Shown: piece by piece, positions 1 through 8,932 of the stretch
Numbering within the stretch: the first letter of the stretch is position 1
How the letters are laid out: each line of letters begins with the position of its first letter
Assembly: GCA_963736595.1 (NCBI GenBank)
Contig: CAVTPG010000002.1
Coordinates: forward strand, 496,001-560,000
Length of the DNA stretch: 64,000 nt
Direction of reading: 5' to 3'
DNA from: Parapontixanthobacter sp963736595
Lineage (GTDB): Bacteria > Pseudomonadota > Alphaproteobacteria > Sphingomonadales > Sphingomonadaceae
Position numbers and translations under genes: made by a program
The notes under the pieces: generated by a model
The model's database searches: none
Told to the model about the DNA's origin: nothing
Seen by the model: the letters and a program-made list of their open reading frames with translations, nothing else

Positions 1-933
1 CGCGATGCCAGGCGCGAGCAAGCTGTTTCCCTCGCTCAGCGCGCGTGCGCATCCGGCATCCACGATTAGCGTTCCGGCAGGGGCAATCCGTCCGCCCAGC
101 CATGCCTTGCGTGCGCCATCCTGCCGCTGCGCCAGAAATACTGTGCCACGCGATTGCTCACACGCTCGGCCAATCGGCGCGTTATGCGTGCCATTGATGA
201 TCGCCAGCGCAATCCCCGCTTTCTCCGCAATTTGGGCCGCCTGCAGCTTGGCCATCATGCCGCCCGAACCCATGCCCGACGCCGAACCCTGCGTTGCCAG
301 CGCCATAATGTCGGGCGTTACGCCATCGACCTGCTCGACCAGTTGCGCGTCATTTGCGCGCGGATCGCCCTCATAAAGTCCATCGACATCGGACAGCAAC
401 ACCACCGCATCAGCCTGCGCCGCCTGAGCCACCCGTGCGGCCAGCCGGTCGTTATCGCCAAAACGGATTTCGTGCGTTGCAACGCTATCGTTCTCATTGA
501 TGACCGGAATCGCTCCAGCCTCGATCAGGCGCGCCAAAGTTGCCGAAACATTGAGGTAGCGCCGCCGGTCCTCCAGATCCTCCAGCGTCAGCAAAAGCTG
601 CGCTGCGGTGAGGTCATGGCGGGAAAGCAGCTCCGCCCACAACGATGCCAGCGCGACCTGCCCGACACTGGCAGCGGCTTGCGCATCGGCCAGCGTAGCC
701 CGCCCGCCATCGGCAAAGCCCAGCCGAATCGCGCCAAGCGCAACGGCGCCCGAACTTACGATGATAATTTCCTGACCGCTCGCCCGCAATTCAGCCAATT
801 CCGCAACCAGCGAGGCCAGCCAGTCGCGTCGTGGCTGCCCGTTTTTTTCAACCAGCAGAGCAGAGCCAACCTTCACCACCATCCGGCGTGCGTGTTTGAC
901 TTCGCGTATCTGAGGCAGGCTTGTGATCGTCAT
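1..933 (-). CDS. proB: Glutamate 5-kinase (partial, C-terminus beyond window)
   Basis: Catalyses ATP-dependent phosphorylation of L-glutamate, the first step of proline synthesis, in the cytosol. Reading from an ATG at 933, the protein opens with the amino-acid-kinase motif VVKVGSALLVE, then IIVSSGAVALG, the glutamate-site segment VINENDSVATHEI, FGDNDRLAARVA, and LLSDVDGLYEGDPR, all typical of ProB. A C-terminal PUA domain begins near the window edge, and the frame is still open at base 1, so the end is missing. The gene lies just downstream of obgE in the same direction, a pairing common in alphaproteobacteria. proC at 3987-4808 encodes the last step of the same pathway. Confidence 0.95.
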   Translation of the reverse strand, partial: MTITSLPQIREVKHARRMVVKVGSALLVEKNGQPRRDWLASLVAELAELRASGQEIIIVSSGAVALGAIRLGFADGGRATLADAQAAASVGQVALASLWAELLSRHDLTAAQLLLTLEDLEDRRRYLNVSATLARLIEAGAIPVINENDSVATHEIRFGDNDRLAARVAQAAQADAVVLLSDVDGLYEGDPRANDAQLVEQVDGVTPDIMALATQGSASGMGSGGMMAKLQAAQIAEKAGIALAIINGTHNAPIGRACEQSRGTVFLAQRQDGARKAWLGGRIAPAGTLIVDAGCARALSEGNSLLAPGIA

Positions 934-988
934 CGCGCACCAACTCTATAAGATGCCCGGCGACCGCGAAAGACTGAAATCAGCGGCG

Positions 989-2047
989 TCAGATCGGTGA
1001 CCAGTCTTTTGCATCGATTGCTTCATCGACCACTTCGGCGGCGTTGGTTTCGGTAGATGTGCGATCGGGCAGATAGGACAGCACGGCATCCATCAATTCA
1101 GAAATGCCTGCGCCGGTTGCGCCGGAAATCGGGAAGACTTTGTCGGCCCCCGCATCCCGCAATTCCTGCGCAAAAGCATCGCTCAATTCGGCATCGGCCA
1201 GATCGAGCTTGTTCAATGCAATAAGACGCGGCTTGTCTTCCAGTCCGGCACCATAAGCCACCAATTCCTCATCCACCACGCGCATGGCGGCTACTGGATC
1301 GTCTCCAGCAATATCGATCAGATGGATGAGCACCCGGCACCGCTCGATATGACCCAAAAAGCGGTCGCCAATCCCTGCCCCGTCTGCTGCGCCTTCGATG
1401 AGGCCGGGGATATCGGCCAGCACAAACTCGCGGGCCTTGTGATGCACCACGCCCAGTTTCGGAACCAAAGTCGTAAACGCGTAATCGCCGACCTTGGCTT
1501 TGGCGTTGGACACCTGATTGATAAAAGTCGACTTGCCCGCATTGGGCAAGCCCAGCAGGCCCACATCGGCCAGCAGTTTCAGCCGCAGCCACACCCACAG
1601 TTCCTGTGGTGGTTCGCCCGGCTGGTGCTGACGCGGCGCGCGATTGGTGGAGGATTTGTAACTGGCATTGCCGCGCCCGCCCAGCCCGCCTTCAAGGAAC
1701 ACTTCGCGCTGTCCGACTTCGGTGAAATCGGCAAGAATGTCTTCCTTGTCTTCCGAGAGCACTTGCGTACCCACAGGGACTTTTACGATCAGGTTTTTCG
1801 CGCCTGCGCCAGTGCGATCGCGACCCATGCCATGAGAGCCGCGCGCAGCCTTGAAATGCTGAGAATAGCGGAAATCGATCAGCGTGTTGAGACCTTGAAC
1901 AGCCTCGAATATGATATCGCCACCCTTGCCGCCATTGCCGCCATCCGGGCCGCCGTATTCAACGTATTTTTCGCGCCGAAAGCTAACGCCGCCAGGGCCG
2001 CCAGCGCCGGATTTCAGGAAGATCTTGGCTTGGTCGAGAAAGTGCAT
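989..2047 (-). CDS. obgE: Obg-family GTPase ObgE/CgtA
   Basis: Essential ribosome-associated GTPase acting in 50S subunit maturation and growth control. The 352-residue protein has the glycine-rich Obg fold at residues 1-158 (repeated GGxGG turns). A G domain follows, with P-loop GLPNAGKS at 166-173, DIPG at 212-215 and NKLD at 279-282. The C-terminal tail after about residue 320 is short and acidic. Length fits the family. The start at 2047 gives the canonical MHFLDQAKIF beginning. proB follows 55 bases downstream, so co-transcription is likely. Confidence 0.97.
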   Translation of the reverse strand: MHFLDQAKIFLKSGAGGPGGVSFRREKYVEYGGPDGGNGGKGGDIIFEAVQGLNTLIDFRYSQHFKAARGSHGMGRDRTGAGAKNLIVKVPVGTQVLSEDKEDILADFTEVGQREVFLEGGLGGRGNASYKSSTNRAPRQHQPGEPPQELWVWLRLKLLADVGLLGLPNAGKSTFINQVSNAKAKVGDYAFTTLVPKLGVVHHKAREFVLADIPGLIEGAADGAGIGDRFLGHIERCRVLIHLIDIAGDDPVAAMRVVDEELVAYGAGLEDKPRLIALNKLDLADAELSDAFAQELRDAGADKVFPISGATGAGISELMDAVLSYLPDRTSTETNAAEVVDEAIDAKDWSPI

Positions 2048-2130
2048 GGTCCGCTATGTAGGGACGCAATCAGGCAATAGCCAGCACGCAGCCGTGCCCG
2101 CGCATAACATCGCCCGTGCGCCGTACCTTT

Positions 2131-2934
2131 TTAGCCGGGTGTATCGCCGGTATTGTCAGGCAATGGCTGCACAATCGGTCCGCTCGACGGAAGCGGTTGC
2201 ACAATCGGCCCCTCGGTTGGAAGGGGCTGGATCATCGGACCGCTGGCGCCGCCAATGGCTGGCCCGACCGGATATTGTGGACCATAGCGCGCATCCCATG
2301 CCGCCAGTTCCACCAGATAAGTCTCATATTCGCTGTAGAATTGGTCAAACACCGTTTCAATGCGTGGCAGCGCCTGTGCAGTGAAGAACGGAAACGCATC
2401 GGGTTCGATCACCAGCGCTTCTTCGCTGATGTCATGCGCGACGGAACAGAAGTGATTGCGCGTCAGCGGCAAGGCAAAGTAATTATAGACGCGCGTCATA
2501 TACACGTCCTGCTCGTCCAGATATTTTGGGCCGTGACGGTCGCGAAATTCCTGCCGCAAGGTGCGATTGGTTTCGGACAAATGCGATTTGTGACGCTCAA
2601 GGAAGCTGGCGTAATTTGCCGTCAGTCGCTCAAAATTCGGCTCGCGGCAATTTAATGCGGCGACATTCAGGGCGGACCGGACATTCCAGGTCATTTGCGC
2701 CGGAGACAGATAAGCGTTGACTGTCTGGCGCACGCCATCGGGGCCGGTCATCGGAAGCAGGAAATTGGCAACCGCGCCGCGCGGCGGGGTCGGGCGATCA
2801 GGGATGATCTCCACGACTGGCGGCGGTGGTGGTGGCGGAGGCGGTGGCGGGGCGGGCGCCGCACATCCGGCAACCACGAGCAGGGCCGCAACTGCGGTCA
2901 GCTTCTTAAAACTTACAGGGCTGCCCTGAGCCAT
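2131..2934 (-). CDS. Proline-rich lipoprotein of unknown function with QPLP repeats
   Basis: I do not recognise a named family. The protein has a lipoprotein signal peptide with lipobox VVAGC around residues 20-24. A run of about ten prolines follows, then a ~190-residue Cys-poor soluble domain, and finally a C-terminal tail with three spaced copies of [MI][IV]QPLP (for example GPIVQPLPSSGPIVQPLP). The ATG at 2934 is preferred because AAAGGA lies about 8 bases upstream. A longer reading from 2967 would put an unlikely 11 residues before the signal peptide. It is probably anchored in the outer or inner membrane facing the periplasm. The IVQPLP motif also occurs at the mature N-terminus of the TPR/SPOR protein at 5506-6997. 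Confidence 0.8.
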   Translation of the reverse strand: MAQGSPVSFKKLTAVAALLVVAGCAAPAPPPPPPPPPPPVVEIIPDRPTPPRGAVANFLLPMTGPDGVRQTVNAYLSPAQMTWNVRSALNVAALNCREPNFERLTANYASFLERHKSHLSETNRTLRQEFRDRHGPKYLDEQDVYMTRVYNYFALPLTRNHFCSVAHDISEEALVIEPDAFPFFTAQALPRIETVFDQFYSEYETYLVELAAWDARYGPQYPVGPAIGGASGPMIQPLPTEGPIVQPLPSSGPIVQPLPDNTGDTPG

Positions 2935-3029
2935 CACCAAATCCTTTTGCACAAATTTTTCAACCACAAGGCTGCCCGATGCTATCTTAGCCTACGCTTA
3001 AGACACTGCCTTAACGCGCATTGCCAATA

Positions 3030-3066
3030 AGAAAAGCGCCCGAAGCGCATATTGCACTCCGGACGC
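3030..3066 (-). terminator. Intrinsic terminator of the BI-1 gene
   Basis: On the minus strand GCGTCCGGAGTGC pairs along 13 positions (some G-T pairs) with GCGCTTCGGGCGC across the loop AATAT, followed by TTTTCTT. It begins about 50 bases after the stop codon of the Bax-inhibitor-1 gene. Confidence 0.8.
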
Positions 3067-3117
3067 GATTAACTGGTGTGGGCGTGCGATCTTGCGCAGC
3101 GCCGAATGTATGTTCGC

Positions 3118-3861
3118 TTATTCGCGGTTGCCCATAAAACGCAGCAGGAACAGGAACATATTGATGAAGTCGAGATAGAGCGACAATGCGCCCATAATGA
3201 TCGCCTTCCCGGCAAATTCCGTGCCGCGCAGATAATCATATTCACGCTTCAAACGCTGCGTGTCATAAGCGGTCAGGCCAGCAAAGATCAGCACACCGAT
3301 GGCGCTGATGGCCAGGTTCAGGATGCTGGATTGCAGGAAGATGTTGATGACCATCGCAATGATCAGGCCGACGACGCCCATGATGAGGAACGTGCCGAAG
3401 CCCTGCAAATTCTTTTTCGTGGTGTAACCGAACAGGCTCAACCCGGCGAATGCGCCCGATGTGGCAAAGAACGTCGCCGCAATCGATTCATTCGTATAGA
3501 CGAGGAAAATCGTCGAAAGCGACAAGCCCATCGTGATCGCAAATGCCCAGAACATGATCTGCAGCGTACCCTTGCTGAATTTGTTCTGGCCAAAGCTCAT
3601 TGCAAAAACGAAGCCCAATGGCGCCAATGCGACCAGCCACATCATCGGACCGGATGCAAAGGTCATCGCCAAACCGGACCGTGCGGTCAGCATCGCGACG
3701 ATACCCGTCAGCAAAATACCCGAAGCCATGTAATTATAAATCGATAGCATATGCGCGCGCAGTCCGGCATCGAACCGCTCAGCACGGGCAACCGGATCAC
3801 CGGCGCGTGGCACGGAACTGAAGTTCGTGCGCGACTGCTCCGTATTTTTCCAATCTGCCAT
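3118..3861 (-). CDS. Bax inhibitor-1/YccA family membrane protein
   Basis: The 247-residue, strongly hydrophobic protein has about seven predicted membrane segments and the family features AHMLSIYNYMASGILLTGI near the start and GLTAYDTQRLKREYD near the end. Bacterial relatives (YccA, YbhL, BsYetJ) are inner-membrane proteins, some shown to leak Ca2+ or modulate FtsH. The role here is unproven. The start MADWKNTEQSR at 3861 is preferred over 3939 because AAGGAG sits 9 bases upstream. It is a monocistronic unit flanked by terminators on both sides. Confidence 0.92.
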   Translation of the reverse strand: MADWKNTEQSRTNFSSVPRAGDPVARAERFDAGLRAHMLSIYNYMASGILLTGIVAMLTARSGLAMTFASGPMMWLVALAPLGFVFAMSFGQNKFSKGTLQIMFWAFAITMGLSLSTIFLVYTNESIAATFFATSGAFAGLSLFGYTTKKNLQGFGTFLIMGVVGLIIAMVINIFLQSSILNLAISAIGVLIFAGLTAYDTQRLKREYDYLRGTEFAGKAIIMGALSLYLDFINMFLFLLRFMGNRE

Positions 3862-3940
3862 AAGACTAGTCTCCTTGAAATCGGCCCGACGATACGAGCC
3901 ATCTGCCTGCAATATCGGGCTTTCTTGAGGTTTTTTCAAG

Positions 3941-3963
3941 CAAAACCGGAGACTTTCGCTCCG
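3941..3963 (-). terminator. Probable terminator downstream of proC
   Basis: On the minus strand CGGAG and CTCCG form a 5-bp stem around CGAAAGT, followed by GTTTTG. It lies 24 bases after the proC stop. The short stem keeps confidence moderate. Confidence 0.55.
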
Positions 3964-3986
3964 ATTTACACTTAATCGGGTGTTTA

Positions 3987-4808
3987 TTACTTTTTTCGGG
4001 CGTTATCAGCCATTTCTTGGCCTCTGTTCCGAGCCGCGCGCAAACAATCGGTCATCAATGTGGTCAGCGCATCGTCATTATCCAGCACATCCAGCCCTTT
4101 TTGCGTCATTCCTCCGGGGCTGGCGACCCGTGCAGCCAGCGTTCCCGGCGAGTGTTCGGACCGTGCCGCCAGCGCCCCTGCGCCCTCCACCATCTGCACC
4201 GCCAGCCGCTCAGCTTGCGCCGCGTCCAGCCCCAGATTGGTGGCCCCCTGCGCTAACGCGTCGATGAAACGGTACAGAAAGCCCGGACCCGATCCTGCCA
4301 GCGCCGTAACCAGATCGAATTGGTCCTCGCGCGTGATCCATTCCGCACTGCCGCCCGCTTCTGCCAGAGCCGTCACATGGCCGCGCATGACATCGGAAAG
4401 ACCCTCCCCTATCAGCGCATTGGGCGATTTGCCCAGCGCAATGGCCAGATTCGGCATGAAGCGCACAACCGCTGCTGCTTGGCGAAATGCGCCGCGCAAA
4501 GTGGCAAGCTCAACTCCGGCCAGCACCGACAGAATGACCGTTTCGCCATTGACCGCAGGTGCAAGATCGGGCGCGACCGCCTCAAGCATATGCGGTTTAA
4601 AGCCCAGCACGATCGCATCGAACGCTGCATTCGGAACCTGCGTCACCATGCCAATGCCGTCCGGCGCCGCTTTGGCGCGCGGATTGTATATCGTGAAAGT
4701 GGCCGCCGGAATGCCTGCAGCCAGCCAGCCCTCGACCATCGCCGAAGTCATCGTGCCATAGCCCGCCACCAAAATGCGCTTAAATGTCATAAGTGCGTGT
4801 GTAGCCAT
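3987..4808 (-). CDS. proC: Pyrroline-5-carboxylate reductase
   Basis: Reduces 1-pyrroline-5-carboxylate to proline with NAD(P)H in the cytosol, the final step of proline synthesis. The N-terminal Rossmann motif ILVAGYGTMTSAMVEGW is followed by VLGFKPHM and RFMPNLAIALGKS. The C-terminal dimerisation domain carries the ProC signature VASPGGMTQKGLDVL. Starts at 4808 (MATHALM) or 4790 (MTFKRIL) both fit and neither has a strong ribosome site; 4808 is used here. It begins 26 bases after the YbjN gene and is probably co-transcribed with it. Confidence 0.94.
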   Translation of the reverse strand: MATHALMTFKRILVAGYGTMTSAMVEGWLAAGIPAATFTIYNPRAKAAPDGIGMVTQVPNAAFDAIVLGFKPHMLEAVAPDLAPAVNGETVILSVLAGVELATLRGAFRQAAAVVRFMPNLAIALGKSPNALIGEGLSDVMRGHVTALAEAGGSAEWITREDQFDLVTALAGSGPGFLYRFIDALAQGATNLGLDAAQAERLAVQMVEGAGALAARSEHSPGTLAARVASPGGMTQKGLDVLDNDDALTTLMTDCLRAARNRGQEMADNARKK

Positions 4809-4833
4809 GTCATACGCAGCTGCAAACCGCCGT

Positions 4834-5340
4834 TCAGGCTTCGCCCGCCGCATCGACCATTGCGCTGGTCAAGGCATCGCGCGGGCTTTTATCGCCCCAT
4901 AAGACGAACTGGAACGCGGGATAGAACCGGTCACATTCATCGATCGACGTTTCGACGATGGCCTGCGCCTGCGCCAGCGATAGCAGCCCATCATCGGCCA
5001 GCATCGCGGCATGACGATACAGCAGCACGCCGCCATCCGACCAGATATCGAAATGCCCGAGCCAGATCTGCTCGTTAACCATCGCCAGCAAATCGGTCGC
5101 CGGCGCGCGCTTGTCCTTCGCAATCCGAATATCGGGCAGGCACAGCACTTGCAGCACGTTATCTTCTGCCCGCCAGACGCAGCGCAATTGATACGTCGCC
5201 CAGCTTCCCTTGACCTCGCCGCTGATCTCCTCAGCTGAATGCACTTCGCATTTCCACTCGCGCGCTTCGAACAGCGCGGCCAGCATATCCATCGGCGCAC
5301 TACCGGCCTCGGCCTCGAATTCGTGCAGCGCAGTCGTCAT
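4834..5340 (-). CDS. YbjN domain-containing protein
   Basis: A 168-residue soluble protein matching the alphaproteobacterial YbjN family, which often sits beside proC. Visible features are the N-terminal MDMLAALFEAREW, the central strand region WATYQLRCVWRAEDNVLQVL, an LGHFDIWSDGGVLLYRH stretch and the C-terminal DECDRFYPAFQFVLWG. The fold resembles type III secretion chaperones, and the E. coli member is a stress and motility regulator. The molecular role is not established. It is the first gene of a likely ybjN-proC pair. Confidence 0.85.
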   Translation of the reverse strand: MTTALHEFEAEAGSAPMDMLAALFEAREWKCEVHSAEEISGEVKGSWATYQLRCVWRAEDNVLQVLCLPDIRIAKDKRAPATDLLAMVNEQIWLGHFDIWSDGGVLLYRHAAMLADDGLLSLAQAQAIVETSIDECDRFYPAFQFVLWGDKSPRDALTSAMVDAAGEA

Positions 5341-5505
5341 CGTTACTTTCCCGTTCCCTCTATTCGTTAACGCTCATGGAACTGTGCAAGGGGCGCTGGC
5401 AATCATGGGCGGCAGGGCAATTGGGGAGAAGTCGATCAGGCGCGCGATTGCCTGTTAACAGCCTGTGCAAAACGCGGTTTTCCACATCTGCGTGACGTCA
5501 GTGCG

Positions 5506-6997
5506 TCAGTCGAGCGGAGTAATCGCAACACCCGCAGAACTGTCATGGCGGAAAGTGTCGATACCCTTTTCTTTCAGCGCGGTAATCAGCTTGGCAGCAT
5601 CCTGACGGTCCGCGAACGGCCCGGTCAACAAGCGGTTGGTCTGTCCCCAGCTACTTGTAAAGGCGGACAGATCGCTCAGCAATCCATCGGAATTGCGCTG
5701 CAGACGCCGCCAGTCAAAGCCAAGTGCTTTGCGATCGCGTCCGGTTGCCACCTGCACCCAGATACGCGCGGGATGCAGCTCTTCGCGTGTCGGCTCCGGC
5801 TTGGATTCGGGTTGAGCTTCAGCACTTTCAAGCGCGGCTTGCGGCGGATCGGGTCGTGCGGGTTCGATGGTGTTGATGTCCACTGCACCCGCCACTTCTG
5901 CGCCAGATACCGGCGTGTCGGGTCGCTCCAGCACATCGGCAAAAATATCGCTCATATCGCGCGGCTCCGCTGGAGCAGGTTCCGGTAATGGCTCTTGTGC
6001 TGGCTGCGTTACTACCTGAGCAAGCGGCGGCTGCGCTGGAAGAGGCTCGCTAACAACACGCTGCGCTTCGACACGCGGTTGCGCCTCCACATCGCCAAGC
6101 GGCCTGCCAGCAGGAGCCAGCCGCGATCCGGCGGCATCGGCTCGTGGTACGCCATCGGCAACGCGCGGCAATCCGGCCCGCGCCACCGCAAGGCCGGGAT
6201 CGTCACGACCAAAGTCCACACTACGCGGGAAAATGCCAAGATTGGCGGCGCTGGCCTGTTGCACCGCCGTCAGCTTGTTCATTGCACGCAAATACGGGAG
6301 CAACCCTTCGATCAAAGCGGGCGGCGTAATCACCCGCGCAATCGCTTCCGCATCCGCAATATCGCCCAGCATCGCCAGCCCGAACGCGCGGGTGCGAAAT
6401 GCGGTGTTATCGCCCGCTTGCAGAAAGGGGAGCAAAACCGCCTCGAAGCCGGTGCGGTCGCCGGAAATTGCGAGGCTGGTCGCCAGACGCAGCGCCACCT
6501 CCCGGTCCTTGTTCCGCGCCAGATATCGGCGGTACTCCGATTGCGCTGCTGCATTGTCGCCGACCAGATCGAACGCCAGTCCTCGCCCGGCTGCAAAGGT
6601 TTGCGGCGTTGCACCGGCAGCTTCAGCGCGCGCGTAGAGCCGCAAAGCCTCGATCGGACGGCGCGCCGCAACATAAGCATCGGCCAACCCAGTCAACACG
6701 CTGGGATTGTTGGGCGAGAGATCATCCGCGCGGCCGAAAAAGCCGATGGCCGCCTGCACATCGTCCAGCGCAAGAGAAGCCGAACCCGCATGGATCAAGG
6801 CGTCCACATCTTTGGGTTGCGCGCGCCAGCCGCCGCAGCGCCTTGCTTAGCTCTGCCACCCGTTCAGATGGCAGCGGCTGCACAATTTCGCCCGCGCTCC
6901 GCTGCGCCTTTGCTGGCGCTGGCAACGATATCGCGCCAAGAAAAATGGCGACACTGCAAAGTGCCGCCATCTGTCTGAATTTCATCAAAGGTTTCAT
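5506..6997 (-). CDS. TPR and SPOR domain envelope protein (frame broken near 6820)
   Basis: This envelope protein is downstream of ftsZ and is probably linked to septal peptidoglycan. The N-terminus has a signal peptide (AALCSVAIFLGAISLPAPAKAQ region) and the motif EIVQPLPSER. Tetratricopeptide-like helices follow (SPNNPSVLTGLADAY and later), then a proline- and glutamate-rich linker. A C-terminal SPOR domain (RIWVQVATGRDR to GVAITPLD) would bind denuded glycan. The reading frame changes between LSKALRRLAR and QPKDVDALIHAG at a CGCGCG tract around 6819-6826. One extra or two missing bases would restore it. The start at 6997 is chosen over 7015 or 6985 with moderate certainty. The gene lies 28 bases after the ftsZ stop. 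Confidence 0.82.
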
Positions 6998-7025
6998 AAC
7001 GCCTGAGCGCGCCAAAATTACGTGA

Positions 7026-8748
7026 TTACTGGTTGTTCTGACGACCGAGGAAGCGCGGAATGTTCAGCGCGGAGCCGTTATCATCATCGTCGTCCTCGTC
7101 TTCCTCGTCGCTGCCCGATCCGCGTGACAGATTGGCCATACGCTCGAACAAGGTGGAGCCGCCCGCTGCAGCTCCCGCCGCCGCACCAGCCCTGCCAGGA
7201 GCAGGCGCGCCATCGTTGTTATTACCGCCATTTTGGCTGCCATTATCATCGTCGCTCTCGTCGACGCGACCACCCATCAGACCGCGCTTGCGGCCCTGCG
7301 GCTTGGATTTCAACGGACTGTCGAACGGCATCTGATGGTCTTCGCCCAGCACCAGCGCGTCCTGATCGTCATCGCTTCTGCCCGCGCTCTCGCCTGCTTC
7401 ATCTTCGCTGGCGAAGCCGCCTTCGCCAACCATGCCGTGCTTGGTGTCGATGGTCGGATCGACCAGTTTGTTCTCGTCGTCCTCGTCGCGATTGCGCAAT
7501 CCGGCGAGCGGATCGACAATATCGTCCACATCCTCGTCATGTTCGTCGCCGAAATCGGAAGCGCCCAACGGATCGGACAAAACCGGATCGGACAACACGC
7601 TGCCCGCATCGTCGGTATCGTTCATGCCGCTGCCAAAGCCATTGGTCAGGTCGAGCGGCGCATCATCGATCGCCTGCGCCTTCGCTGTCGTCGCTCGACA
7701 ATTCGAGCACCGGGCGCTTGGGCGGTTTAGCGTCCGACATCGCGAACGGCTTGGATTCATTGGCCGGCGCGCTGGCCGTCGCATCATGATCGATCCCGGT
7801 CGCTACGACAGACACGCGGATTTTGCCTTCGAGATCGGGATTGAAGGCCGAGCCCCAGATGATGTTGGCATCGTCATCGACCAGCTCGCGAATGTGATTG
7901 GCCGCTTCGTCCACTTCGAGGAGGCGCATATCTTCGCCGCCAATGATCGAGATGATGACGCCTTTTGCGCCCTGCATCGAAACACCATCGAGCAACGGGT
8001 TGGCAATCGCACGTTCGGCAGCTTCCAATGCGCGGTTTTCGCCTTCGGCTTCGCCCGTGCCCATCATCGCCTTGCCCATTTCCTGCATGACGGAGCGGAC
8101 ATCGGCAAAATCGAGATTGATAAGGCCCGGCATCACCATCAGATCGGTGATCGAGCGGACGCCTTGTTGCAGGACTTCGTCAGCCAGCTGGAACGCTTCC
8201 TTGAAAGTCGTTTCCGCCTTGGCGACGAGGAACAAATTCTGGTTCGGGATCACGATCAGCGTATCGACGTGCTTTTGCAATTCATCGATGCCGCTATCGG
8301 CGGCGCGCATCCGGCGGCTGCCTTCGAACATAAACGGCTTGGTCACGACGCCAACGGTCAGCACGCCTTTTTTACGCGCCGTCTCGGCAATAACGGGCGC
8401 AGCGCCCGTACCCGTGCCGCCGCCCATGCCAGCCGCGATAAAGCACATATTCACGCCTTCCAGCGCAGCTTCGATATCATCGACCGTTTCTTCAGCCGCC
8501 GCTTTGCCGACTTCTGGCCGTGCGCCAGCGCCCAAACCGCCGGTAATATCGGGTCCAAGCTGTATCCGGTTTTCGGCAATCGAGGTGGTCAGCGCCTGCG
8601 CATCGGTATTGGCGACGATAAACTCGACGCCTTCGATTTCGGCTTCCATCATGTTGGCGATCGCATTGCCGCCAGCGCCGCCAACCCCGATAACCAGGAT
8701 TTTCGGGCGCATCTCATCCGATGTTGCAGGGCCGATATTGATACTCAT
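7026..8748 (-). CDS. ftsZ: Cell division GTPase FtsZ (frame broken near 7671-7682)
   Basis: Tubulin-like GTPase that polymerises into the division ring. The globular domain is intact: GVGGAGGNAI at 21-30, NTDAQAL, and tubulin signature GGGTGTG at 109-115. After about residue 320 comes an unusually long, acidic, disordered linker (runs such as DEEDEDDDDD), then the conserved tail IPRFLGRQNNQ that binds FtsA and other partners. The frame of the core ends in a TGA at 7663, while the linker and tail continue in another frame. The switch lies in the GC-rich stretch 7671-7682. Repaired length is about 573 residues. The ribosome site GAAAGGGA precedes the ATG at 8748. It has its own 184-base upstream gap from ftsA. 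Confidence 0.93.
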
Positions 8749-8932
8749 GCGTGCGTTCCCTTTCGCGGGTCTATGTCTCGCCGGATACGATACCGTCTTG
8801 CGAGCGGTTCCTTATCGTGTGTCCACGGCGTTCGTGTTTATCCTGTGCCTGTCTTATTGCTAAGCGCAAAGCGTGTGACACGCCTATTACGCATTAACTA
8901 CAAAGGCAATCGGCAGCGACTTAAATGCCCGT

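Noticed and set aside
154..951. Long open frame antisense to proB
   Set aside because: It is the mirror of a clearly conserved gene, has no domain resemblance and arises from GC-rich codon structure.
2990..3015. CtrA site upstream of the proline-rich lipoprotein
   Set aside because: TTAA repeats are 9 bases apart rather than the 7 of the consensus.
6815..6830. Programmed frameshift in the TPR/SPOR gene
   Set aside because: The CGCGCG site lacks a slippery heptamer or stimulatory structure that I can see, and similar breaks occur in unrelated genes, so an indel error is more likely.
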